From assembly GCF_001540865.1 (NCBI RefSeq), contig NW_017893346.1, positions 43,996-107,995 on the forward strand: a DNA stretch of 64,000 nucleotides. Reading direction: 5' to 3'. Positions 1 through 9,764 of this stretch are shown piece by piece (within the stretch, counting starts at the first letter, position 1; each line of letters opens with the position of its first letter). The position numbers and the translations under genes are program-made. The notes beneath the pieces are model-generated. The model was not told the origin of the DNA and searched no databases. It saw only the letters and a list, made by a program, of their open reading frames with translations. This DNA comes from Ananas comosus (lineage: Eukaryota > Streptophyta > Magnoliopsida > Poales > Bromeliaceae).

Positions 1-535
1 AGGGAGAGAGAAAGAGCAGAGTAGAAGGAGAGAGAGAGAGAGAGAGAGAGAGAGCTCAGGCTCTTTCTCTCTCTCTCCCTCTCTCTCCTCGCATGCTCCC
101 GCGATGGGGACCGCCACATGCAGCCCCCCCCCCCCCTCGGCTCTCTCTCTCTCTCTCTTCCCTCTCTCTCTCTCCCACCCCCACCCCCCGTCCTTCCCCT
201 CTCTCTTCTCCCCTCTCTCCCTCTCCCCACGGTGCGCGTGACCCGTGCCCAGCGGTGCGGTCGCTCGGGGGATTCCCAGCCCGCGCCCCCGCGTGCTTTT
301 TTCCCCCCTCCTCCTCCTCTTTACCTCCCCTCCTCCCCACGGCTCTCTCCCACTCTCCTCTCCCCCCCTCTCCTCTCTCTCTTCTCCCCCTCGCCCCAGC
401 GGGCGGCAGCAGGAGCTCGGGCGGGCGGCGGGCAGTGTAGCCGCGGCGGCGGCACGTGGGGCGGCGCGCGGGCGCGGGCAGGCAGCGGGCGCGCGCACGG
501 CCGAGCACCAGGGAGGGAAGAGAGAAAGAGAAGAA

Positions 536-569
<34 letters not shown>

Positions 570-600
570 CAGGGGAGATAGAGAGAGGGAGAGAGAGAGA
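1..600. repeat. GA/CT-rich low-complexity block
   Basis: The stretch opens with an (AG)n run (1-54), continues as CT-rich, C-rich and GC-rich DNA (56-510) and ends in another GA run (about 535-606). Long open frames on both strands are arginine-, proline- and serine-rich translations of these simple repeats, so no gene is called. The composition resembles the GC-rich part of the giant LTRs further right, but I see no diagnostic end here, so its origin is open. Confidence 0.7.
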
Positions 601-670
601 GAGAGAATTTATAATTTTAATTTTAAATTTATATATAAATTTTAAATTTTAAATCTTAAATTTAATTTTA

Positions 671-712
<42 letters not shown>

Positions 713-871
713 TATATATAATATATATATATAACTAATTTTATTTATAAATATATATTTATTTATTATATACAATTTTATATTTAATTTTTCTTTTATG
801 TTTAACATTTTAACTTAGATCTTAAAATAAAAAATTAAAAAGATTTCTTCAAAAATATTTTAAAATTATCC
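601..871. repeat. AT-rich DNA with (TA)n microsatellite
   Basis: Extremely AT-rich sequence with a near-perfect (TA)n run at about 674-733. No gene is visible. It could be the AT-rich body of the Helitron-like element whose 3' end lies just downstream, but I cannot place a 5' end. Confidence 0.6.
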
Positions 872-905
872 AAATTTTCCGCTGCGGAGCGCGGCCTTCA
901 CTAGT
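872..905 (+). mobile_element. Helitron-like 3' terminus
   Basis: A short hairpin, CCGC-TGCGGAGC-GCGG (879-894), is followed six bases later by CTAG (901-904) and a T. A small GC hairpin closely preceding CTRR and a T target base is the hallmark of plant Helitron 3' ends. The 5' end (TC...) is not identifiable in the AT-rich DNA upstream, and no Rep/helicase coding is present, so this would be a non-autonomous element or a fragment. Confidence 0.5.
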
Positions 906-1319
906 TTCTAGACAAAGTTTAAATTATATTTTCATGTTCCTTTTCTTTATAAGATTAATATGTACTAAAAAAAAATAAAATCAATAAATTTTATTTTAAG
1001 CCATTATATTTTAATATGGCTAATAAAATAATTCAGCCGGTTTGATTAAAATCGAATCATTTTACCGTTTAATGATTAAATCACTACTTCAACAATTCAA
1101 AGCAGTTTTTTGACTTTTGGGTTCCAAGAGTTAAAGCGAACTGTGTTATAAATTGGGTCTCGGACTTTGTCGAAATGCGAGTTCAAATAAAGACTTTCAT
1201 CAATTTATATATATATATATATAATATATATATTATATATATATATATTATATAATATAATATATATATATATATAGATATATATTATAATGATGCAAAG
1301 AGAAAAATAAAACATTGGG
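906..1319. other. AT-rich intergenic DNA
   Basis: No gene is seen. It contains an imperfect (AT)n run at about 1206-1288. The composition matches the AT-rich spacer at 8544-9496. Confidence 0.6.
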
Positions 1320-1620
1320 GTAAAAAAGTTGAGGGAGGTGGAATATTTGATAGAAGCAAAACTAAAATCATTCTATTTAAGAGAAAATTTGTTTTCAATT
1401 TTTGCCGTCAAAATAAAAAAAACTTTTAAGATGCATAGACTACAATCACCCTAAAACCATCAATCCACACATCCACACATTCTAGCTAGTACATAGAATT
1501 TATGTTTGAAAAAAAAAAAACAATAATACCAAATGATTATCTATAATAGGATTTCTTTATCTACATCTCCAAATTAAAATCTAATTAAGTATGCGAATAT
1601 CTAGAAATGAGCCCGTTTTT

Positions 1621-2047
1621 TATACTTTTAGAAGCACGATGACCTCTGTGTAATCAAGTCGTTAATGGATGGTGAAACTTCCGAATCGACGATCGCCTCA
1701 ATTAGACTTGATCTAAAGTATTTGAAATACCTAAAAATAAATTTTATAATTTTTCGATATCATTTACTTAGTGATCGAAAGGACTCAAAATCAATAGGAC
1801 ATTGATATGGCTTTATGCAGTACAAAGAATTTTTTATCAAAATTTTATAAGATTTGAATATTTCTACGCCGTTGAACTTACAAACGACTCATCGCGACTA
1901 TTAAAATTGTTAATTTTGGGCCCTTTCGAGAAATCATAAAATTTATCTTTTAGATACTACAAATACTATAGATCTAAATCTAACGGTGCCAATCGTCGAT
2001 TGCAATATCAAAAACGACTCGATAATACCCGTGCTTCTAAAAACATA
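1621..2047. mobile_element. Foldback MITE in duplication copy A
   Basis: The termini TATACTTTTAGAAGCACG (1621-1638) and CGTGCTTCTAAAAACATA (2030-2047) are inverted repeats. The arms carry the same subterminal motif (cgatcg...tTAGACTTGATCTA, then a TTTCGATATCATTTACT core) found in the larger MITEs at 44537, 45461 and 53661. No transposase is present. The orthologous copy is at about 9765-10178. Confidence 0.6.
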
Positions 2048-2125
2048 ATACAAACCTAGCTATCTAGATATTATTAATAAGCATTACATATCAACTATCT
2101 TTCATAAGATTGCGAGATTACAATC

Positions 2126-2395
2126 TTAATGTGCGGAAAAGACCGGTGCAGTTGCTACATTCTCTGAAAAATTTCTTCTGGAAAAAAAAATTGTTTGGCT
2201 ATCCAGGGAGATGGTTATTTTCCGCAACGAAATTGCCATTCGGAATAAGAACTCCAAGATGTCATATTCATATCTTTTTCCCATAAAATTATGGATCGAT
2301 ATCCGGACCAATTTCTCAAGACAGAAGTTGTGAGAATCCCAGTATTCTCCTTTGCCAAATCCGCCGATGTAGTTGTAAAAATCCTCGGATTGAGA
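2126..2395 (-). pseudogene. F-box/FBD-like last exon fragment, copy A
   Basis: On the minus strand a T-rich tract ending in CTCTAG (a good 3' splice site) precedes a frame that begins QSEDFYNY, runs through CLEKLVRIS and includes EFLFRMAISLRKITISL. The same frame is kept in copy B at 10273-10557. The pattern (leucine-spaced, ending LRKITI) resembles the C-terminal FBD region of plant F-box/LRR proteins; this is family recognition by eye. In copy A the frame shifts after the TIFF stretch and the end differs from copy B. No upstream exons are visible, so this is an exon-sized relic. Confidence 0.4.
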
Positions 2396-2572
2396 CTAGA
2401 GAAAAAAACATATATGAGAATAGAGGACGAAAAGAAAATGATGAAAATGCGGAGATCTTAGGATATGTTTTATAAGAAAAAATAATTTTTAATATATTTT
2501 TATCATTTTCGAGAGTACGAACAATATAAATATTTATAGAGAAAATTTTATGTATTTTAGTCTAATTTTGAT

Positions 2573-3242
2573 TTACTTATTGAATCTTTGGTACATCCTC
2601 CGCTGAGAGAAACACGCAGTGTCTCGATCTTAGAGAATATCTCGAGCAAAAAGGTAACATCCAGTGAGCTAAATCCTCCAAATTAAGTAGACAGTCAACT
2701 CTTCTCATATTCCTGATCTAGTGGATTATTTACCTCATTGCGCCGATCAAAAACTAACTTGTCCAAGACCTGTAATATTATTTAATTCGGCATATCATTT
2801 CAGAATAAGAATAAAAAGGTTTATAAATAGTGTTTGTTAAATATAAAAATATAAAAAATATAGTTCTCGTGTTTTAACGAGCTATTACGTCTCTGCCTTC
2901 TCATCCTCCTCCTTGTAGTTATGCAGCCTTCTTCTCTTTCTTCCCGATTCATCTTCCATCCTAATAATCGTATAACATATCCATATTATATATGTATATA
3001 TAAGAGAAAATATACTCTATTTTTTTTTAATCTTTTTTAGTTAATAAGACCAAAATAATTATGCAATGATTAAAGAAATATATTTGTTGATGATAAAATA
3101 TTTTAAAAAATTACCAAAATAATTTGTTTATAAAAGAGCTAAAATTTAGGGATTTCGCCGCATTTTTTTTTAAAATAAAACGGTGACTCATAAATCGTAA
3201 TCAGAGGAAGAGATAAACTGATTTGGTTAGACTCGATTGAGG
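2573..3242. other. Unassigned intergenic DNA
   Basis: I recognise no gene or mobile-element end here. The sequence is moderately AT-rich and was split by the insertion of solo LTR G1; the other flank resumes at 8544. Confidence 0.5.
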
Positions 3243-4091
3243 ATTGTCGTAAGGATTGAGATTTTGACAGTACAATTAGACTCTCTGTTGACGATGTTTA
3301 TATGTGTAATTTAATTACATAAGCACTCGTCAAATTTCAAGCGAAAATGAGCTAAAACGGAGAAGTTACGCGATTATTAGTTTTCACTTAAGTGAATAGT
3401 AACTCCGGTTTCCCGGAGAAGCCACGGAGTAGAGTTGGCTTTCGGCGCGTATCGGACTCCGTTCATAGCGATCCAATAGCTCGTTTCGATCGGTTCAGCT
3501 ATTCTGGAACCAATGGCACTGACGGATTTCAGATCCGATGCACGATTTTCGATAAAAAGGGATTTTATCAAAAAGAGGGTTTCCGATCTTTGCTATTCGT
3601 GCATTTTGAAACTCCTCGTGCTTTGTACAAGTGATCTGGAGATGGGTGAGAGATGTTTCAAGTACCTACTGGTGGTAGGGAATTCAAATACGAGTTTGAA
3701 TTAACGGATTTCGGGTTTCAACCTAGGCCTATATATGATATGTGGATTAGTTGGAGAGAGGGCAGGTTTTGTCGCTGATCGGAGACCAAATCAGACGAAA
3801 CAAAATGCTAGGTTCGATGCACCCGACATGCTGAACGCAATGGTGCTGTTGGATCGAAAATCCGACGAACGGATTTTCAGGAAACGCGAAATGTTCGCTG
3901 AGGGGTCGAATTGGCAAAGTCGGAAACTTCGCAAAAGTTGCGATATTTTATGTACCGAATCGCGTGAAACCGGACGTGGAGGGGTATCCGCGCGATTTAC
4001 TCACGCTGTGAGGGACTCGGATAGAATTGTTGAGTCTTGGAGGACTATTTTGCAAATTGGACCTATGTAAATAGTAGTTACACTAGGGTTT

Positions 4092-4138
4092 CATGAGGAA
4101 ACCCTAGCTTTTGGCCTTCTCCTTAGCCGAACCTAACC
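4092..4138 (+). promoter_or_regulatory. Telo-box-like motifs ahead of the GC-rich block
   Basis: AAACCCTAG and AACCCTAG occur just before the GC-rich block. The same position in other copies has AAACCCTAACCCTAG (about 15613, 32129 and 56942) or AACCCTAACCC (46932). In copies G2 and G3 a TATA-like string lies about 30-40 nt upstream. In plants telo boxes often sit near transcription start sites, so this may mark the LTR promoter/R region; that is inference. Confidence 0.4.
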
Positions 4139-5058
4139 CTAGCCGCCCCACCTGCAATTCTGCCCTCCCCGTGCGTATGCTCCGGCCGCCGGCGATCACC
4201 TCCGGCAGCCGGAATTCCCTACACCACCTCTCTCTCTCCCTCTCAGCCAACCACTCCCCCCGCATCGTGGTTACGAACCCAGGAAGTCACCTAGGTCCGA
4301 GCACCATCATCCCCTGGTAGAGACCAACCTCCGGCACCGTCGCCGGACGATGCCGCCGTCGGCGCGCGTCGCCGGAACCAGCAGAGCTAGCCGCGGCCAG
4401 CCTGGGCCAACCCTGGCCGAGCCGACTGCAGCTCGGTGCCTGCTTGTTGGAGCCGCCCTAGATCGGCCGCCCCGACTTCCTCCGGCCTCTGGCGATCTCC
4501 GGCGCACTTCCCCGTCGCCCCCGCGCACCTCCGGCCGCCGCTCGGGCAGCCTGCAGCTGTCCAGACCGGATCGGGCCGAGTCTGGGCGCACACGACCTCC
4601 GCGCGCCGCCGCCGCCCACCGACGGACGCGCTGCCACCCCTTGGACCTCCGGCGACCTCCCGCTGCCGCCGGCGACCTCCCGCGTGTGTTTCCTGGCGTC
4701 CCCGACCAACGCCGGCCGCCGCCCGAAGCTCTCGCAGCCGCCCAGACCCGTGCGGGCCGAGGTCGGGCCCGCTCGGCTTTCAAGCACCGCCGCCGCCCAC
4801 CGGGGGGTGCACCACCTTCTCCTCGACCTCCGGCGACGAACCATCGCCGCCCCGGGCTCCTCCGGCCGCCGCTTCACCGCCAGCGCCCTTGAACCTGAAA
4901 GGAACTTGGCGAACTTGATCTCCGCCGCCGCGCCACCGGCCACCTCCCGCCGCCGGCCAGCTGGTGCCCCGGACCCCTTCGACCTGCCGCACCCTTCCCC
5001 GGCCGGACCGCCCGCCGTCCGGCCACCGCCGGCCATGCCCTAGCTCCTCCAAGCTCCG

Positions 5059-6081
5059 GTAAGCTTAGTTTAGTTTCAGCACACTGTTTAGGGTTCGGAT
5101 CGCGGTTCCAGCGATCCGAGGGCACTCCGATGCTACTGGAGGTGAGCATGATGATACTGAGTTAGTGAGGATCATCGTGATCACCTCCGTAGGGGTCAGC
5201 GATGCGCCGGTTTGCGTGTTAGACGCGATTTAGATACCATGCACGCTGTTTCGCTGAAGTTCGCTTCATGCGCGTGCCCTCCACAGTGGCCGGAATTGCT
5301 CCGAAAGGTGAGCACAGCCTCCGGCACGTCGAGACATGTCAGTAGGTGTCTCGGTTTGGCTGCATGACTCCTGGTTTGTGTAGACTGACCATAAAAGCGC
5401 TGAAATCGCATGAAATAATGCGATTTTGGGTAATCGGGAGGGCTTTTATGCAATTTGATTTGTCGTAGCTGCTGTTGGCAGCATGGGTGAGCTGTGGGTG
5501 ACCTCTGGACTGATGGTCCAAGGCCCCGGACCTTTGCGAAGATCGGAAATGTATTTCCGGTGCGTTTGTCGGCAAAATCCGCCGACGGAACGCGGTTTTG
5601 GTTCGGAATTATTCCGACGGTGCTTCGTGAGTTATTGTGTGGTTGCTGAGCCTCATTGGCTGGTCACTCGCATCATTTCGAGAGTTTAGAAATGACGGGT
5701 GAGCGACGGTGGGTTCCGGTGTCGAAATAGACACTTCCGGGAACCCGGTTCGGAACGATTATCCGACGATAATCGTTTTGGAGTGAGTTAAGGTCTTTGC
5801 TGCCAAGTCACATGTAAATTGTATTTAGTGGCAGCGGGTGACTCGTAGTACGAGTCGGTGAGTTCCGGGACAGTCCGTGGGTCCCGGCAGAGTCTCGGTG
5901 CGGTTTTCGGGACTTCCGGTTTGTTCGGTAATCGGTTTTGGGAAACCGATCTCCGTGGGATTGTCTGTGGGTTGTGTATTCAGGGGTTTATTTGTGGGGT
6001 TATGCTTTTAGGGTTTCTTAGTTGTGGGTTAGACACTAACCCAGTGGACCCTCCTTAGGTCCTGTTGACGTTCTTTTGCAG
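5059..6081 (+). other. Conserved 1.0 kb intron-like segment in G1
   Basis: A donor-like CCG|GTAAGC closes the GC-rich block (GT at 5059), and an acceptor-like TTCTTTTGCAG|TC ends at 6081. The same pair occurs in G5 (57891-58887, GTAAGC to TTTTACAG) and G4 (47871-48871, GTAAGC to TTTTGCAG), each giving about 1.0 kb. Conservation of both boundary motifs in three insertions suggests a spliced LTR transcript. There is no direct evidence of splicing. Confidence 0.4.
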
Positions 6082-6481
6082 TCAGGAGACAGGCGCGACA
6101 GTTGTACAGGTGGGTACTTCGATCCGACGTTGGTACAGTGGTGCACGCTCGGTGATGGTTTCTTACCCTTGCTCTTTTGTTATTATCCATGCTTATATTA
6201 TATGTTGAGCTTTGCACCTCTATTGTTTACATTACACCCACGTTGTTTGATTATACTCTACTCAGATGTTTCCATGCTTAGTATCATGTGTAGGAGTATA
6301 GTCTATCTGTATGTGATACCATGTTTCCTTGTTGCTCTACTTAGCTATTCTGCATACCCTGTTTCATATTTATAGTAGAGCGATTCTGTGATTATCTGTG
6401 AGATTAGCGATCTAGTCGGTCGATTCTAGTATTCAGTATTTGTGACCTATTCGGTGAGTTCCTCGACCTTTGTTGTCTGAT

Positions 6482-6534
6482 GACCGTTGAGGTCGGTATA
6501 CCCTGAGGGGTGGGATTGTCGGTTAGTTGCCGAC
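6482..6534 (+). repeat. Three-hairpin block (first copy in G1)
   Basis: Three small inverted repeats follow each other: GACC-gttga-GGTC, ACCC-tga-GGGGT and GTCGG-ttagtt-GCCGAC. A diverged second block is at 7244-7298. Equivalent blocks occur in every G LTR (for example 17922, 18055, 41826, 42178, 49241 and 59346). Confidence 0.6.
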
Positions 6535-6551
6535 GGATGATTATACTTTAC

Positions 6552-7120
6552 TCATATCCTATACTTGTGACATGATTGGTCGAGTTTCATATCCTATACT
6601 TGTGACATGATTGGTCGAGTTTCATATCCTATACTTGTGACATGATTGGTCGAGTTTCATATCCTATACTTGTGACATGATTGGTCGAGTTTCATATCCT
6701 ATACTTGTGACATGATTGGTCGAGTTTCATATCCTATACTTGTGACATGATTGGTCGAGTTTCATATCCTATACTTGTGACATGATTGGTCGAGTTTCAT
6801 ATCCTATACTTGTGACATGATTGGTCGAGTTTCATATCCTATACTTGTGACATGATTGGTCGAGTTTCATATCCTATACTTGTGACATGATTGGTCGAGT
6901 TTCATATCCTATACTTGTGACATGATTGGTCGAGTTTCATATCCTATACTTGTGACATGATTGGTCGAGTTTCATATCCTATACTTGTGACATGATTGGT
7001 CGAGTTTCATATCCTATACTTGTGACATGATTGGTCGAGTTTCATATCCTATACTTGTGACATGATTGGTCGAGTTTCATATCCTGTACTTGTGACGTGA
7101 TTGGTCGAGTTTCATATCCT
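6552..7120 (+). repeat. 35-bp minisatellite, about 16 units
   Basis: A near-identical 35-bp unit (TCATATCCTATACTTGTGAC plus ATGATTGGTCGAGTT) repeats about 16 times, with only the last units diverging. There are no spacers, so it is not a CRISPR-like array. The same unit is present about three times at 41943-42056, and a 34-bp variant about five times at 59110-59290, in other copies of this LTR. Confidence 0.95.
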
Positions 7121-7243
7121 AGTTGATCTGAGTGGTCAGTCCTTGTGGTTCATTGAGCAGTATTTGCATATGTTTGAGAGGATGTCGATGTTGTCCCATC
7201 CTAGTTGACCTGAGTGGTCGGTTCTTGTGCTTCTTTACAGTTG

Positions 7244-7298
7244 ACGACCTATGCGGTCGATGGGCCCTGGGGGGCAGGATTGTCGGCTGGTTGCCGAC
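7244..7298 (+). repeat. Three-hairpin block (second copy in G1)
   Basis: A diverged repeat of the block at 6482-6534: GACC-tatgc-GGTC, a GGGCCCTGGGGGGC segment, and GTCGGC-tggtt-GCCGAC. The outer and third hairpins keep pairing although the loops changed. Confidence 0.5.
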
Positions 7299-7788
7299 GG
7301 TTGATCATTGAGCATATTGCATTGATCGCCCGATACTCGTCGCATTTCACGAACACTGGCGGTCTGATCCACCGCAAGGAGTGTTCTTTTCCGGAAAAGT
7401 GGTTGAATGGTGACAACCCGTGAGCCCTAGAGGGGTTATATGCACTGGAGAGTAGTAGTGGCACTGGCTTGAGGTCTGCGGTGCTGACCAAGAGAGCATT
7501 GGTTTCAGATTGGGTACTTTTGGACTTCTTGACCGGTTGACGCATATGTCTATAGTAGCAGTCGTTGCATGCATACTTACAGTTCTTACTTTATAGTTGT
7601 CTTGCTGCTATAGTAGATATTCATGTATGCTTTCGGTTCCAGTTACAGTAGCGGTAGCCGTTATTCAGTCTAGTTCTTACTTTCTTTCAGTTTATTACTA
7701 CTGTATTCGGTATATCTGCTCTTTACCTTATTATTGTTGCTACTATATTTCTACTGACCCTTGTTGTTATTTAGCTCTTCCTGATCCG

Positions 7789-7876
7789 GTGAGTACTCCT
7801 CGCCTTCATCGGCTTGCGGTACCCACTGGGAGGGGAGACATGTTTACATGTTCTCACCTCCCCCACTATTTTTCAG
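7789..7876 (+). other. 88-nt intron-like segment with conserved hairpin
   Basis: GATCCG|GTGAGTACT opens the segment and CTATTTTTCAG|GTATCGC closes it. Inside, CCCACTGGGAGGGGAG is followed by the inverted repeat AACATG/CATGTT region and GTTCTCACCTCCCC. The segment is 88-92 nt in G4 (50015-50102), G5 (59979-60068) and G6 (42736-42827), with donor and acceptor preserved. TTCTCAC fits a plant branch-point pattern about 20-25 nt before the AG. The central motif also occurs in four unrelated-looking LTR families in this window. Confidence 0.5.
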
Positions 7877-8386
7877 GTATCGCAGGCGATGAGTAGTGGG
7901 ACGAGACGTGAGGTACGTGTGTAGCGGTCGATATTGCTTCCGACCCAGGTTATTTCGATTTAGTTATTACCCTTATTATTCTGTTGATATATAGCTTAGT
8001 CGGTTTACATGGTTCAATTTTGTTTTATTATCTGAATATTTGAGTTTTCAGTTGGTTTTGGAATGTATTAAGGAATTGTGTTTTTGAAAAATAAAAGGTT
8101 TTCTACCTCTCGTGGTAGCGTTTTTAAAAGATAAAAGTTTCCGTGTAGGGAACAGTTTTCAAAAGATTTTCTGTGGTTTTGTATCTTAGTATTTCAAAAC
8201 TTGTTTCCGGGTAGGAAACGTTTCAAATGATAGATCTGGATTTATGTTTAAAACTATGAATACCGTCGTGTTGTGAATGATGAATGTATGGACGTCTGTA
8301 TGTGCAGTTGAGGTTGTATGTTCATATGGTTGTGGTTGTATTCTGGTTGTACTCTGGTTGTATAATTGTACTTGTGCGACGCCGTG

Positions 8387-8436
8387 CAAATACAGGGGAG
8401 ACTCTGTCCGTGTGAACAGTGGATTCCCTGTATTTG
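8387..8436 (+). promoter_or_regulatory. Conserved hairpin near the LTR 3' end
   Basis: The arms CAAATACAGGG (8387-8397) and CCCTGTATTTG (8426-8436) pair perfectly over 11 bp around a loop containing GAGACTCTGTCCGTGTGAAC. In copy G2 the arms are CAAATACAAAG and CTTTGTATTTG (19499-19552), so both sides changed together. This supports selection on structure, possibly in 3' end formation or RNA packaging. Confidence 0.6.
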
Positions 8437-8543
8437 TGGCGGATCTGACATACTCTGGGGTCAGGTGTTTCAAAAAAAAAAATTTAGTCGTTTCCGCTGT
8501 TTTTCCAAACTAAAAGGGGACCCCCGGGGCGTGACAATTGTAG

Positions 8544-9496
8544 GGTATTTACGATATTTATATTTGAAAGGGCAAGTGATGAAATTGCTCTTATTTTTAA
8601 ATTGAGCAATATACAACATTTACACCTTAAAGTGAGGTGTACATCTTACACCCACTTCATCACAAGGCTATTAATATATACTTTCGGCCTTTTTAAATTT
8701 CGGTATGTTGCAGATACATTTTTTAGCGGAAAAAATTTTCATGCTTATCCAACTTGCGAATCGGAGGATATTTTCTGTGAATCTATATTTTAATTCAAAA
8801 TTTATTTAATTCCTCATTATCTTTAAAACAGAAAACAAATTCATACTTATCCAAATTTTTATTGTGAATTTATATTTTAATTCAAAATTTAAAATTTTGA
8901 ACTATCAATAAATTATCTCAAATAGAAAATAATTAACTAATTTGAAAATAAACTAAATTTAAAAGATAGATTGATTGATAAATAGATTTATGTCTCCAAT
9001 AACTACTTATATTCAAATTATTGATTGAAAATAAATTTAAAATTTGAAATTTTATTCATAAATTTAAATATGAATTTATTAATTTAAAATTTTTAAATTA
9101 ATTTAAATTTTAAATCACATTCAAATTCAAACAAAATTTGTATGTTACGAAATACATATGAAAAGTATTTACAATTTAACTAAATTGAAAATATGCAAAA
9201 CTTATTCGGAGATAAATTAAATTTAGAAAAACATCAAATAGTAAATAAAAAAATACCACCAATAATAATTTAAATTTAAATTTAATTTAATTTAATGTGT
9301 CGTAGTATAGAAAAGCATGCATATATTTAAGTATAAACTACTAATTTCTAGTACTCCGCCCTCGTAGTTTTATTTTTCTCTTTTAATTATCTCCTTTACT
9401 AAATTTTTTCGTTAAATCATGATGAACAGAAAAAAATGAAATCACAGGGTACTAAATAGAACAATGTGAGAGCAAAAAATTTGAGGGGGAACATCT
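8544..9496. other. AT-rich intergenic DNA
   Basis: No gene is seen. The sequence is dominated by AAATTT-type runs with no element ends that I can define. It is the right flank of the G1 insertion site. Confidence 0.6.
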
Positions 9497-9764
9497 AGGT
9501 GGAATATTTGATAGAAGCAAAACTAAAATCATTCTATTTAATAGAAAATTTGTTTTCAATTTTTTGCCGTCAAAAGAAAATACTTTCTAGATGTATAGAC
9601 TACAATCACCCCAAAGCCATCAATCCACACATTCTAGCCAGTACATAGAATTTATGTTTGAAAAAAAAAAAAAATACAATAGGACCAAATGATTATCTAT
9701 AATAGGATTTCTTTATCTACATCTCCAAATTAAAATCAAATTAAGTATGGGAATATCTAGATAT

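Larger units (their letters stand above)
1320..2572. repeat. Direct duplication, copy A
   Basis: This segment recurs in the same orientation at 9497-10743. Both copies contain, in order: the block beginning GGTGGAATATTTGATAG, a poly-A-interrupted stretch, a foldback MITE, and a minus-strand exon-like ORF. Homology ends at about 2572 here and exactly at the copia LTR start (10743/10744) in copy B. The copies differ by scattered substitutions and indels, so the duplication is not recent. Its left edge is approximate. Confidence 0.8.
3248..8538 (+). mobile_element. Giant solo LTR G1 (Ty3/gypsy family G)
   Basis: A 5.29 kb LTR without internal DNA. It starts CGTAAGGATTGAG (TG mutated to CG) and ends CCCGGGGCGTGACA. 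It is flanked by a perfect 5-bp target duplication, ATTGT, at 3243-3247 and 8539-8543, which shows that it is a complete solo LTR left by recombination. The same LTR adjoins a gypsy polypurine tract at 31432, which fixes the orientation and family. In order it holds an AT/GC-mixed 5' part, a GC-rich block (about 4130-5045) following AAACCCTAG, a 1.0 kb intron-like segment, three-hairpin blocks, a 35-bp minisatellite, an 88-nt intron-like segment with a conserved hairpin, and a final hairpin. ORFs in the GC block are not conserved as proteins between copies and are not called. Confidence 0.9.

Noticed and set aside
56..652. ORFs in the opening GA/CT-rich block
   Set aside because: Translations are simple RE/SL repeats on both strands; no domain or conserved start.
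4307..5152. Long ORFs on both strands of the GC-rich block of G1 (and at 15591-16631, 34497-35593, 47380-47866, 57111-57885)
   Set aside because: They overlap in several frames, are rich in P, R, A, G and S, and do not keep one frame between LTR copies. High GC removes stop codons by composition alone.
6552..7120. CRISPR-like array
   Set aside because: The 35-bp units are directly abutting with no unique spacers, and the context is a plant LTR. It is a minisatellite.
6482..7300. tRNA-like cloverleaf in the three-hairpin blocks
   Set aside because: Stem lengths, the missing acceptor stem and the absence of internal promoter boxes do not fit a tRNA.
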